Shown: positions 19,301-27,338 of the stretch, in pieces
Numbering within the stretch: the stretch's first letter is position 1
Layout of the letters: the number at the start of each line of letters is the position of its first letter
Assembly (NCBI GenBank): GCA_943788755.1
Contig: CALSRM010000003.1
Span: 186,001-250,000 of the forward strand
Direction of reading: 5' to 3'
Origin: an uncultured Flavobacteriales bacterium
Lineage (GTDB): Bacteria; Bacteroidota; Bacteroidia; Flavobacteriales_D; Parvicellaceae
Length of the DNA stretch: 64,000 bases
Program-made: the position numbers and the translations under genes
The notes under the pieces: generated by a model
Seen by the model: only the letters and a program-made list of their open reading frames with translations
Database searches by the model: none
Told to the model about the DNA's origin: nothing

Positions 19301-20861
19301 GATATGCACCAAGTGAATAAACATTCTTCATCATCAAATCCCACAATTTCTTGGTTGGGTTCCTAACAGTTGATTTCAATAATTTTAAAAATAACGCATC
19401 TTGTCCTGTTACTCCATCTGTTGAAAATTCACCAACTTGATAAGTCTCCCCTTTATAAGTATATTGATAAGACACAGCTAATACCTCATCATTGTTCAAG
19501 GATTGATTTAACGAAACGTATCCTAATAAAGCATTGTAAGAATATTCATTTGACGATAACAATCTGGCATTTTCTAACTTTTCATAATCAACACTTTGCT
19601 GCAAAGTTCCAGCAGGCGTGGAAGCTAATAAATTTGAAGCATTTACATAGTTTCGGATTCCTTGACTAGAAGTCAAATATGAATACATCGCATTATTATC
19701 ATTATCAGGGTTGGAAGCCCCATTTATATTCCAACCTGCATTTTGCATATTATCTCCTTCACTCTCACCTAAATCAGCGAACGCTATAATGTTTCTAGTT
19801 TCAGAAAAATCATTTGTACGATTTGTTATCCAAACTTCCATTCTTTGAATTTGAACACCCAAAGTTATATTTGGCAAATTTGCCATTGCATTGTCATAAT
19901 TATCTCTAAAAAAGTAATTTAAAAAGTAGTGACGATTTTCCTCATAGTTGTCTGCGAAAATTTCAAAATCACTTACTTGGGCACCTCCGGCAACTTCAAT
20001 TTCCTTTTTCTGCCCTCTTTGTTGCGACAATACAGTGGTTGCTGTTAACCTTCCGAACTTCAGTTCAGATTTGATTCCAAATAAACTTTGACTTCCTGAA
20101 ATTAATGAGCTATTAAGCGGCATACTTACGTTACCCGCCTCTAACTTTTGGATAATTTCATCTTCCTCTCCCGAGTAATTAAGTTTCAGTTCATTTTCAA
20201 AATCAAAAGTTGCTTCTGTGTTATAATTGAATCCAATTTTCATTAAATCTCCAATTTTAGCAGTCAAATTCATCTGAATTTTTTGATCGAAATCAAACGT
20301 CGTTATCTTTCTTTGCTTTTCTGGTAATACAGGATTATCGGTACGTGATGAGTTAATCCCAAAACTCAATTCCGCCGATCCTTGTGGTCTAATTTCAACA
20401 AAATCACTTCCGAATATACTTTTCTTTTTTCTGTCTCCAAATTCACTTAATTCACCATCTTCATCCTTTGTCTCTCTTCCCATGTCCGATTGTTCATTAA
20501 ATTTATCTTGCCAGTATTGTTCCATCGATTGCTCATTTTGGTATTGCAAATACTCCTCAAGCGTCATGGAAGAAGGATTTCTGTAGCTCAAAGAATCTCC
20601 CAAAGTTGAATAAAAAACATACATCCCAGAAACCGGATCATACTCTACGTGCTGTTCAATATTAAGAGGAGCACTAAAGTCAATCAATCCAGATTGTTGC
20701 TCGCTTGAGCTAATCCCATCTTGAATGGGGTAAATTAAGTTTACTTCGGGGGAATCTAATAACGCAACGTACTCTTTAATTGGGTTCATAGCAAAGACAC
20801 TCTGATTAAACAGAATTAATGCTATTGCAGAAATAACAAAATATTTTATTTGCTTTTTCAG
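13374..20861 (-). CDS. sprA: SprA, T9SS outer-membrane translocon / cell-surface gliding protein
   Basis: SprA (Sov in Porphyromonas) is the giant beta-barrel pore through which T9SS substrates cross the outer membrane. The ORF track gives 2471 residues from an ATG at 20789. Family features include the N-terminal PIQDGISSS and VEYDPVSGMYVFYSTLGD, the GSAELSFGINSSRTDNPVLP plug region and a long Tyr/Asn-rich barrel ending in LRFMLQ. That start leaves no signal peptide, yet the 24 codons upstream in frame read LKKQIKYFVISAIALILFNQ then SVFA, a complete Sec signal with no stop; the only usable start there is CTG at 20861. I therefore extend the gene to 2495 residues. It follows ruvA by 27 nt. Confidence 0.93.
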   Translation of the reverse strand: MKKQIKYFVISAIALILFNQSVFAMNPIKEYVALLDSPEVNLIYPIQDGISSSEQQSGLIDFSAPLNIEQHVEYDPVSGMYVFYSTLGDSLSYRNPSSMTLEEYLQYQNEQSMEQYWQDKFNEQSDMGRETKDEDGELSEFGDRKKKSIFGSDFVEIRPQGSAELSFGINSSRTDNPVLPEKQRKITTFDFDQKIQMNLTAKIGDLMKIGFNYNTEATFDFENELKLNYSGEEDEIIQKLEAGNVSMPLNSSLISGSQSLFGIKSELKFGRLTATTVLSQQRGQKKEIEVAGGAQVSDFEIFADNYEENRHYFLNYFFRDNYDNAMANLPNITLGVQIQRMEVWITNRTNDFSETRNIIAFADLGESEGDNMQNAGWNINGASNPDNDNNAMYSYLTSSQGIRNYVNASNLLASTPAGTLQQSVDYEKLENARLLSSNEYSYNALLGYVSLNQSLNNDEVLAVSYQYTYKGETYQVGEFSTDGVTGQDALFLKLLKSTVRNPTKKLWDLMMKNVYSLGAYQIDPINFRLDVWYNNPSTSVDVNYIPKPGVDDKLLLQLLEMDRINQQQAKYADGVFDFIPITVANGKIINGGTINPRNGRLYFTTKEPFGKTLDDALIDKGVSQSVRKTIVFSQLYDSTKTAAQQIPELNRFKIKGTYQSSVSSEISLNALNIPQGSVKVVAGGAQLSEGVDYTVDYNLGRVKILNDGILSSGTPIKISLESNSLFSIQTKSLIGTHLDYRISKNANIGATMMRLTEKPLTQKVNIGDEPISNTMLGLDGGFRKEVPYLTKLVDNIPFINTKEKSIVNFTGEIATIIPGHNRAIGKEGTSYIDDFEGSQSAIDIRSFNTWVLASVPQGQPTLFPEASSYDDLIYGKNRAKLSWYVIDPLFHNDNNLTPDHIKGDPMQKNNLMRQVLVSEVFPNKQLSTGQLNNIPVLDLAYYPQDRGPYNYDAPSGSALSAGVETNGELKDPGSRWAGVMRTLTTNDFEAANIEYIQFWVMDPFSTAASNSFGEPATNEDSQNSTGGELYFNLGNISEDILRDGRKSYENGLPTDGVYDPEILTQTAWGWIPTSQVIVNAFDNDVETRPNQDVGFDGLKNEDEREFFSAFLSSSSAILNPTAYAKLSADPSSDDYNYFRDDSYNANQIDILERYKEYNGADGNSPTSEMSAALNGDGYPTSASTLPNVEDINQDNNLNETESYFQYRVNMRPQNMNIGTNYITDRILAKDEKSQKQVYWYQFRIPIREFTSKVNGIQDFRSIRFIRMFMKGWNQEVVLRFARLELIRGEWRTYLNSLLNEGEYLQGEESNTTFNIGAVNIEDNGNRDPINYVLPEDIIRETNYQTANLAQQNEQSLVLDVCGLQDGDARAAYRNVSFDVRNYKKIEMYVHGESNNDAFVGDDEVTVFVRLGTDFVSNYYEYEMPVKMSEWYQNAAADVWPVANNIIIELDSLKQVKTRRNNIPGFSLLEKYTETDNVDNTRNISVIGNPNLQNLKTIMIGVRNPKKDDKYNQWQPDDGEEKCAEIWVNELRLTDFNERGGWATIGRISANMADFADMSLSGNYATPGFGSIEKRVSERAQEYVYGVDASTTVQLGKFFGDKSGIKVPMYLGYSNSIIKPQYDPLLGDLLLVQNEVESKEEWKERLDAGRDITERKSINFTNVRKERGQGKNGKTKKAHFYDISNISLTYSYSQISHRDINTQYDRTLNHLGSLNYGFNNNPKPWEPFKKIKAFRKSKWLRPIKDFNLYLAPKQLGFRTRMNRTYSEYEVRNNFGGLTIPQYNKMFNWDRDYNLKYDITKSLKFDFTAKNRAFINEPFGKVDEGAFGYDADSSKTQMLNSIKSFGETMSYGHIANVTFKWPFNKFPLTDWITLTTRYSGNYDWTRSPLALDNFEIIDENGDTQTRKVGNIIQNSRVVTWNGKLNMTTLYNKVPYFKEVNKKFSKISKGNNNRINRAGKTNKTAGKGKEEKDKIRKTKTPKDMSLLELESELKRLKRRAVKDEEKIAELKKFIKEKKKEKDKLNVFGHTALLIMSLKNVSVNYSTNDGILLPGYNNSTNVMGMDNNFFGPSLDFIAGGYQMRDIFGDTTTNNFARDAYLNNWLVDTANFDIINTQFASNHTEKLNIKATLKPILGLRIDLTADRNLAENTNSNLGWDDFTDEFDLRNEQFTGSFSTSIITWRTAFNRDLQSDTGDALQNATFDNLRNFRQEVSAVLGENNPNSANELNENGYAGGYGSSQQEVIIGSFLAAYTGKNINKKTINPFKQIPLPNWRITYDGLSKIKWVKKYVKTLSFSHAYRSSFNLSGYTTNLDGTFDADGNATQVDIAGNFIAEKQILTMSIMEQFAPLLGVDMRLKNSVMAKLEIKKDRNISLSLANNQITEIKGTELVIGSGYTWKKLQLPIKFNGKKVKPSDLVLRLDVSIRDNKTITRKIIENQNQATAGQKMTSIKFSGNYKLGKSLTVRLYYDRVMNTPFISTSFPTANTNAGVALRFMLQ

Positions 20862-20888
20862 GATGGTTTTCTAAATAATTTCGGGAAT

Positions 20889-21473
20889 CTACAAACTCTT
20901 TAGCGTAATCTTAATCAACTGCTCAACAGATATTTCTGATCCAGATTTATCTATGGTTTTGTCAATAACAGTCTCTGCTTTTCTTTTGTCTATTCCTAAA
21001 ACAATCAGTGCAGATAACGCTTCGTTTCTAAGAGTATTGCCTAACGTAGAAGAAAAATCAGAGACTTCCTCAGAAGGAGCTACCTTGTCTTTTAAATCAA
21101 TAATAACTCTTTGCGCTGTTTTCGCTCCAATACCCTTTACTTTTTTTAGCAAATTGACATCGCCTGAAACAATTGCATGTGCAGCTTCATCCGGTGATAG
21201 CGAGGACAATATCATTCTAGCAGTACTTGGTCCCACCCCAGAAACACTAATAAGTTGACGATATATTGTTCTTTCACTTTGCGTACTAAACCCAAATAGG
21301 GTATGCGCATCTTCTTTTATTGAAAGGTGGGTAAACAATCTTAGCTTTCCTTTTTCAGGTATATCAGAAAAAGTTGTTAATGAAATGTGTAAAAAATAAC
21401 CTATTCCATTTACATCTAAAATAACGTAAGCAGGGTTTTTCTCTTCTAATATTCCTTCAATGTGTGTAATCAT
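20889..21473 (-). CDS. ruvA: Holliday junction branch migration protein RuvA
   Basis: Binds four-way junctions and loads the RuvB motor. The 194-residue protein has the OB-fold N-terminus (MITHIEGILEEKNPAYVILDVNG), two helix-hairpin-helix motifs (LISVSGVGPSTARMIL and LKKVKGIGAKTAQRVIIDLKDK) and a C-terminal RuvB-binding domain (about 145-194). Its ATG overlaps the maeB stop by one base (TAATG), implying translational coupling. ruvB is elsewhere in the window (44-45 kb), not adjacent. Confidence 0.97.
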   Translation of the reverse strand: MITHIEGILEEKNPAYVILDVNGIGYFLHISLTTFSDIPEKGKLRLFTHLSIKEDAHTLFGFSTQSERTIYRQLISVSGVGPSTARMILSSLSPDEAAHAIVSGDVNLLKKVKGIGAKTAQRVIIDLKDKVAPSEEVSDFSSTLGNTLRNEALSALIVLGIDKRKAETVIDKTIDKSGSEISVEQLIKITLKSL

Positions 21474-23737
21474 TATTTTCTTGTTTGAACATCTACAACT
21501 GCAACAGTAATCATATTCAATATTTCACGGACAGAAGAGCCAATTTGCAAGACATGAACAGGCTTTTTCATGCCCAGCAATATAGGACCAATAACCTCTG
21601 CCTCCGTTAATTCCTGAACTAATTTATAGGCTATGTTTCCAGCTGCTAAATTAGGGAAAATTAAGGTGTTTGTTTTTTTATTTGCCAAAGAAGAAAAAGG
21701 GAAAAATTCTTTCATCAAATCATTGTTTAATGCAAAGTTCGCTTGAACTTCTCCATCTACCGACAAATTAGGATGCTCTTCATGCAGCGTGTTTACCGCT
21801 TCTCGTATTTTAATCGCATCATCACCCTCGCTAGAACCAAAATTTGAATAGCCCAGCATTGCTATTCGAGGCTGTATTTTGAACCTTTTAACAATCTTTG
21901 CAACTAACAATGTGATATCGATTAATTCTTCTGCCGTTGGATTTAAATTAACGGTTGTATCTGCAAAGAAAAGTGGGCCTTCTTTTGTAATCAAAACATA
22001 CATTCCGGCAATCTTATTGACACCTTCATCAATACCTATTACTTGTAAAGAAGGCCGAATTGTATCACGATAGTTTCGAGTCAGTCCAGAAATCATTGCA
22101 TCTGCCTCTCCCGCTTCTACCATGGCAGCGCCAAAATAATTTCTTTCACGCATCATCTTTTTACACTCGTAAAGTGTAAGGCCTCTGCGGTTTCTCTTTT
22201 CAAATAGGTCTGCAGCAAATTTATCCCTGCGATCAGATTCACTTTCATCCCTAGGGTCAATAATCGAACATTCTCCAAATTCCAACCCATTCTCTTCAAT
22301 TAATGTTTCGATCTTCTTTCTCTTCCCTAATAATATCGGGAAAGCAATTCCTTCTTCACAAGCTATTTGAGCTGCTTTTAGTATTTTATAATGGTCTGCT
22401 TCAGCAAAGACCACTCGTTTCGGATTTTTTTGTGCTTTTTCTGTAATGTCTTTAATTAACTTATTATCATTCCCTAATCGCTTAATCAATTCTTGTTCGT
22501 AAGCATCCCAATCTTCTATTGGCTCCAGAGCAACTCCAGATTCCATGGCAGCTTTTGCCACAGCTGGTGCCACCCAATAAATTAATCGAGGATCCAACGG
22601 TTTCGGGATAATTTGATCTGGTCCAAAAGAAATATTCCTTTCTTCATAAGCTTCATTCACTTCTTCTGGCACAGTTTCTTTTGCCAATTTTGCAATTGCT
22701 TTGACAGCAGCAAGTTTCATTTCTTCGTTGATGCAGGTTGCACGCACATCCATCGCTCCTCTAAAAATATAGGGAAATCCAAGGACATTATTGACTTGAT
22801 TAGGATGATCAGATCTACCTGTTGCCATAATAATATCCTTTCTAATGCTCATTGCATCATCATAAGATATCTCGGGGATTGGATTAGCTAGAGCAAATAC
22901 AATTGGGTTATTTGCCATGGACTTCACCATGTTTTTAGAAACAATATCTCCTTTGGAAAGTCCAACAAAAACATCTGCGCCCTTCATTCCTTCTGCTAAA
23001 GTCTTGACCTTTGTTTTTACAGCAAAAAACTGCTTTTGCTCATCTAAATTCTTTCTGTCACTCGTAATCGGGCCTTTAGAGTCAAACATGATTAAGTTCT
23101 CCTTCTTTAAACCTAAAGACACATACAATTTGCAACAGGAAATAGCTGCAGCTCCTGCTCCATTAACAATAAGCTTGACTTTCTTAATGTCCTTATTTGC
23201 AATCTCCAATGCGTTAATTAATGCCGCTGCAGAAATAATTGCGGTACCATGCTGGTCATCATGCATTACAGGGATGTCAAGCTCTTCCTTTAACCTTCTT
23301 TCAATTTCGAATGCCTCAGGGGCTTTAATATCTTCTAAATTTATCCCTCCAAAAGTTGGCGCAATAGCTTTAACGGTATTTACAAATGCATCCACATTAG
23401 TGGCATCAACCTCGATATCAAACACATCTAAATCCGCAAATATTTTAAATAGCAGCCCTTTTCCCTCCATAACTGGCTTGGAAGCGTCTGGGCCAATATC
23501 CCCCAACCCTAAAACAGCTGTTCCGTTTGAAATAACAGCTACCAAGTTTCCCTTTGCAGTATATTTGTAAGCATTATTTTTGTCATTTGCAATCTCCAAG
23601 CAAGGTTCCGCTACACCCGGAGAATATGCCAATGCCAAATCCCTTTGGGTACTGTACGGTTTAGTAGGGACCACCTCAATTTTCCCTTTTCGTCCATTAC
23701 TATGGTAATCTAGAGCTTCTTTTCTTTTTATCTTCAT
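21473..23737 (-). CDS. maeB: NADP-dependent malic enzyme with C-terminal phosphotransacetylase-like domain
   Basis: Oxidatively decarboxylates malate to pyruvate with NADP+. Residues about 1-400 form the malic enzyme part (HSNGRKGKIEVVPTKP, AYSPGVAEPCLEIA, MHDDQHGTAIISAAALINA, NGAGAAAISC) and residues about 430-750 a PTA/PTB domain (RVVFAEADHYKILKAA, AMVEAGEADAMISGLTRNY), which usually acts in allosteric control rather than as a transacetylase. The track starts at 23773, but the ATG at 23737 (MKIKRKEALDYH) has a perfect AGGAGGT Shine-Dalgarno, so I use it (754 residues). Head of the maeB-ruvA-sprA-gcvH-vanZ unit. Confidence 0.96.
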   Translation of the reverse strand: MKIKRKEALDYHSNGRKGKIEVVPTKPYSTQRDLALAYSPGVAEPCLEIANDKNNAYKYTAKGNLVAVISNGTAVLGLGDIGPDASKPVMEGKGLLFKIFADLDVFDIEVDATNVDAFVNTVKAIAPTFGGINLEDIKAPEAFEIERRLKEELDIPVMHDDQHGTAIISAAALINALEIANKDIKKVKLIVNGAGAAAISCCKLYVSLGLKKENLIMFDSKGPITSDRKNLDEQKQFFAVKTKVKTLAEGMKGADVFVGLSKGDIVSKNMVKSMANNPIVFALANPIPEISYDDAMSIRKDIIMATGRSDHPNQVNNVLGFPYIFRGAMDVRATCINEEMKLAAVKAIAKLAKETVPEEVNEAYEERNISFGPDQIIPKPLDPRLIYWVAPAVAKAAMESGVALEPIEDWDAYEQELIKRLGNDNKLIKDITEKAQKNPKRVVFAEADHYKILKAAQIACEEGIAFPILLGKRKKIETLIEENGLEFGECSIIDPRDESESDRRDKFAADLFEKRNRRGLTLYECKKMMRERNYFGAAMVEAGEADAMISGLTRNYRDTIRPSLQVIGIDEGVNKIAGMYVLITKEGPLFFADTTVNLNPTAEELIDITLLVAKIVKRFKIQPRIAMLGYSNFGSSEGDDAIKIREAVNTLHEEHPNLSVDGEVQANFALNNDLMKEFFPFSSLANKKTNTLIFPNLAAGNIAYKLVQELTEAEVIGPILLGMKKPVHVLQIGSSVREILNMITVAVVDVQTRK

Positions 23738-23740
23738 CCT

Positions 23741-23747
23741 ACCTCCT
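23741..23747 (-). promoter_or_regulatory. strong Shine-Dalgarno of maeB
   Basis: AGGAGGT on the minus strand, 3 nt before the ATG at 23737 (AGGAGGTAGGATG). It decides the start. Such canonical sites are rare in this window, where most genes have only A-rich leaders. Confidence 0.75.
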
Positions 23748-23874
23748 GATTTTAGAGCAGATAAAGATAGCAATATCCATGAAATTCACACTGAAAATAG
23801 GGAGATTATCCAATTATTAAACTTATATCATTTCTTCTAATAAATTTCCCTAACTTTAGTTTACAGTTTTATCT

Positions 23875-24567
23875 ATGAAAAAGTTAGTTGTATTTACTGG
23901 AGCTGGAATAAGTCAAGAAAGCGGTATCAAAACCTTTAGGGATTCTGGAGGGCTATGGGAAGAATACAAAATCTCTGATGTTTGTTCGCCTGAAGCTTGG
24001 GAAAAAGACCCTGAGTTGGTTTTAGAATTTTACAACAAAAGGCGAAAACAAGCTCTTGAAGCAGAGCCAAATAGAGCACATGAAATAATTGCTGAACTTG
24101 AAAAATATTTTGATGTACAAATAATAACGCAGAATATTGATGACCTACATGAAAGGGCAGGCTCTACAAACGTGCTTCATCTCCATGGAGAAATCACCAA
24201 AGCCCGAAGCGTGGGAACAGAGAAAATACATACAATTGGAAATAACCCTATTTTCTTAAATGATCTTTGTAACAGTGGCCATCAATTGCGGCCACATATT
24301 GTTTGGTTTGGAGAAGATGTCCCCAACATGTTAATTGCTGAGGAAATAGTCAAAACAGCAGATATTTTCTTAATAATAGGTTCCTCCCTAAATGTATATC
24401 CCGCAGCGGGCCTAGTATACCAAACGTCTGAAGATTGCCCGAAATATTTAGTTGACCCTTCACTAGATGTTGATACTAAATCAATAAATAACTTAACTGT
24501 AATAAATGAAAAAGCCACAATAGGTCTAGCTATTGTGGCTTCAATTCTTAAAGAAAAATATTTATAG
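23875..24567 (+). CDS. cobB: Sir2-family NAD-dependent deacylase (CobB-like, class III)
   Basis: Removes acyl groups from lysines using NAD+. The 230-residue core includes VVFTGAGISQESGI (NAD site), FRDSGGLWE, TQNIDDLHERAG, the catalytic His104 in HLHGE, and GSSLNVYPAAG. Tyr53-x-x-Arg56 (FYNKRRKQ) is the YxxR pair that in CobB and SIRT5 binds succinyl/malonyl groups, suggesting desuccinylase activity. The four zinc Cys are absent; only one Cys remains in the LNDLCNSGHQLRPH loop. Convergent with the next gene, with no gap between stop codons. A perfect 12-bp stem lies inside its last 60 bp. Confidence 0.93.
   Translation: MKKLVVFTGAGISQESGIKTFRDSGGLWEEYKISDVCSPEAWEKDPELVLEFYNKRRKQALEAEPNRAHEIIAELEKYFDVQIITQNIDDLHERAGSTNVLHLHGEITKARSVGTEKIHTIGNNPIFLNDLCNSGHQLRPHIVWFGEDVPNMLIAEEIVKTADIFLIIGSSLNVYPAAGLVYQTSEDCPKYLVDPSLDVDTKSINNLTVINEKATIGLAIVASILKEKYL
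24508..24541 (-). terminator. terminator of the minus-strand T9SS gene, inside the cobB coding region
   Basis: AAGCCACAATAG-6 nt-CTATTGTGGCTT is a perfect 12-bp stem. On the minus strand it is followed by TTTTTC, 26 nt past the stop of the convergent gene; on the plus strand there is no T-run. It is therefore best read as a minus-strand terminator encoded within cobB codons. Confidence 0.7.
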
Positions 24568-25329
24568 CTATTCCTTAATAAATTTGGATGTTTTTATCAG
24601 TGATTCATTTTTCATGATGGAAACGAAATACATACCATTTTCGAATTCTGAAACATTTAAATTATTGTTCGGGCCAACTTGAGAAATTGAACTTACTTTT
24701 TTTCCGAGCATATCAAAAACATGAATTGACATTCCATTAAAATTTTCAACACCACTTAAAGATAATGCAATATTATCATTTGCTGGGTTTGGAGAAATTG
24801 AAACCTCTGCATTAAATTCTTGCTCTTTGACACTAACGGCGCAAGTAGTACCTACATTCGTATGATCATATCTTACCATTAAATCTGCAACAACAGCATT
24901 GCCATTATCAATATCTATCCATTCATATTTAAACATTGAACAACAGTCTCAGGTTTTGAGGCTTGTAATGAAGAGAACAAACGGAAGCTGTGTCTCCAGG
25001 CGCTATCGTCTGCGAAAATGCACTAATTTGAGTTGGGTTCGCTCCAGCGGTTGAGTATGGCGGACAAACGGACCAACATGTTGCACTGGTAGTATTAGAG
25101 ACAAACATCCATCTCTGTGGTTCTCATTTTTAACTCCATTGAAACAGTTGACGTATTAATCACATGAAGATCTAACGCAAATTCAAAAATCGAAGCTAAA
25201 TCAGTTAATGTCACAATACTGCTTCGCTATGTCTGGTCCAACATTAGCTGCATCTTCAATTTTAAGTGAATTTTGAGCAATAGACGAAATCGCTAAAATT
25301 GAAAGCAAGCTTGTAATTATCTTTTTCAT
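24568..25329 (-). pseudogene. secreted T9SS type A cargo protein, reading frame broken by frameshifts
   Basis: The ORF track shows only the last 122 residues, which hold a type A sorting domain (EVSISPNPANDNIALSLSG...FDMLGKKVSS...GMYFVSIMKNE). Upstream on the same strand a start with Sec signal reads MKKIITSLLSILAISSIAQN from 25329, followed in other frames by DLASIFEFALDLHVINTS and by SATCWSVCPPYSTAGANP...PGDTASVCSLHYKP. I infer one gene of roughly 245 residues with at least three 1-2 nt frameshifts. Real decay or sequencing error cannot be told apart here, but the intact codon pattern between shifts favours error. Function unknown. Confidence 0.65.
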
Positions 25330-25355
25330 AATATTCTCGATGTTTCTGTTTGATA

Positions 25356-25363
25356 CAAATATA
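25356..25363 (-). promoter_or_regulatory. putative -7 box of the minus-strand T9SS gene
   Basis: TATATTTG on the minus strand, an exact TAnnTTTG match, 26 nt before the inferred ATG at 25329. No good -33 at the right distance. Confidence 0.4.
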
Positions 25364-25440
25364 TCTAATAATTGCTTATGAATAACACAAATATAAACAA
25401 TTCTACTTTTTTAGGACTCCAATAGTGAGCAATCACAAGA

Positions 25441-25473
25441 TTTGGAGAGAATGCTCAATTTTTCTTACTTTTA
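25441..25473 (+). promoter_or_regulatory. putative promoter of the thioredoxin-like T9SS gene
   Basis: TTTG, 21-nt spacer, TACTTTTA (one mismatch to TAnnTTTG), 46 nt before the ATG at 25520. Confidence 0.4.
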
Positions 25474-25519
25474 CACTTCACAAATCAAAGAAACTAATTT
25501 AAACAAATAAATTATCACG

Positions 25520-27087
25520 ATGAAAAAAACTCTACTTACTTTATTAGTGTTAGCAGGAATCAGTTCGGCAAATACGGCAAATGCTCAATTGGCCGATGGG
25601 AGCATTGCTCCTAGACTGGACCGCTCACTGATATTGATGGAAACACCCATACTTTATATGATTATCTAGATGATGGCTACACTGTTGGTACTTGACTGTA
25701 TCTGCTACCTGGTGTGGCCCTTGTTGGTCTTACCATCAGGCAGGGGAATTAGAAGATTTGTGCGTAAATCACGGACCAGCTGGCAATGCCAGGTGTTAGT
25801 GCATGCAACTACTGATGATGTTGATGGTATTTGTGGTTTGAAGCTGATGCTTCAACAACTGCTAGCCGACTTAGCAGGAACTGGCACCAATACACAAGGT
25901 GATTGGACAGTAGGAACAATGTTTCCTATTATTGATGACGCCTCAATCAGCTGTCCAATTATGCAATTGGCTACTTATCCAACTATTTATACGATTTGCC
26001 CGAACCGACATATTAACAGAATCAGGTCCAACTAAGTGCAGATGCACATCATGCTGGTGCTAGGTGATTGTCCATCATTAAACCGTGGAACTGACATCAC
26101 CGCTCTATTACGTCACAATGGAGATGAATGCCCTCTTGCGGTGCTGCAATTGATGTTCCGGTTATTGTTGAAATTCAAAACTTCAGGTGCTACAGCTCAT
26201 TAACTGCATGCTTCCGTTGAAGTATACGACGGTAGCAACTATCGTTGGATCCGGATCTTACTACTGGAAACCTAGATGCTTGGGGATTTGCAACAAGTTA
26301 ATGTTGGTAATGTTTCTGTTTCAGGAGCTACTACTTTAGATATTATAGTTACCACGGATGGTGACGCTGATGCTGCAAACAATGCAATTCAAAAAACGAT
26401 TAACTTGGCAGAATTAAGCAGTTTAGATCTGCATATTGATATATTTACAGATGTTTATCCAGGTGAAACATCTTGGAAAATAGTTAATGAATCTGGAACT
26501 ACAGTGGCCTCGGGAGGACCTTACCAAGAAGGAACAGATGACCAATGGGGTGGAGGTGGACCAGATGCACTAACTACAAAGAGTCATACGGTTAATTTAC
26601 CATCTGCTACCGAATGTTACTCATTTGTTTTAGAAGATAGCTTTGGTGATGGATTGCAATATGGAACTCCTCCCTCAGGTTCGTTTGGCTATACTATCTC
26701 TGACATCCAAGGATCTATGCTTGTAGACATGACAGTAGCTGGTGCTTGGGATTTTGGTAATAGCACTACTCGAGATGCCGCATTAAGAACGGATGGTTCA
26801 AGCACAACTACGGCTATTAAAGAAAATGCAATAGATAATCTGGGTGTTTATCCAAACCCATTCACTACAATTGCTACTGTTAATTTCAATAATAATACGG
26901 GAATTGATGCAATTATAGAAGTAGTTAATATGGTTGGTCAAGTTGTATACACTGAAAACGTAGGTAGATGCATCAGGACTGCAAAATGTAACTATCGACG
27001 GTACTTCTTTTACTGCTGGTATTTACATGATAAATGTTAAAGCTGGTCGCAGTATTAACTTCAGAAAGAGTTGTTCTAACCAAATAA
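25520..27087 (+). pseudogene. secreted thioredoxin-like protein with T9SS sorting tail, frameshifted
   Basis: The pieces, read across frames, give: Sec signal MKKTLLTLLVLAGISSANTANAQ; DIDGNTHTLYDYLDDGYTV; a thioredoxin active site SATWCGPCWSYHQAGELE; GTNTQGDWTVGTMFPIIDD; a long clean stretch from 26276 with WKIVNESG...SFGDGLQYG repeats of a beta domain; and a type A sorting domain GVYPNPFTTIATVNF...GIYMINVKAGR. The expected end FRKVVLTK-stop needs one extra A removed at about 27067. At least seven frameshifts are needed, most before 26280. I infer a surface thiol-disulfide protein of about 520 residues. Track ORFs 25670-26035 and 26276-27040 are fragments of it. Confidence 0.7.
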
Positions 27088-27108
27088 GAATCAATCTTAA
27101 TTCACATC

Positions 27109-27140
27109 AAAAGGCGCTTCTGTTTACGAAGCGCCTTTTT
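27109..27140 (+). terminator. intrinsic terminator
   Basis: AAAAGGCGCTTC-TGTTTAC-GAAGCGCCTTTT, a 12-bp GC-rich stem ending in a T-run, 21 nt past the inferred stop of the thioredoxin-like gene. Confidence 0.9.
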
Positions 27141-27248
27141 ACTTTCCAATATTATCATCTACAAAACAATAGTTAACAGCACGTTAAGCTATTTAGAGGT
27201 GATTTAACTTCCCAACAATGAAGAAAACATATACTTTATATATTTCTC

Positions 27249-27277
27249 TTGTATAACAAATTGGATTCTTACCTTTA
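27249..27277 (+). promoter_or_regulatory. putative promoter of the tlpA-DUF6029-omp28-MCO cluster
   Basis: TTG, 18-nt spacer, TACCTTTA (one mismatch to TAnnTTTG), about 60 nt before the ATG at 27339 and downstream of a strong terminator. Confidence 0.4.
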
Positions 27278-27338
27278 CAAAAAGCAGGAATTTGGTTTGA
27301 TTTTTGGTTTCGACCAATAAACAATTAAAATATTTACT

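Noticed and set aside
22917-23570. 217-residue plus-strand ORF inside maeB
   Set aside because: Antisense shadow of a well-conserved enzyme; composition Ser/Thr/Phe-rich as expected for antisense.
25670-26035. 121-residue ORF as an independent gene
   Set aside because: It is partly wrong-frame translation of the frameshifted thioredoxin-like gene; the WCGPC motif appears in a different frame at the same place.
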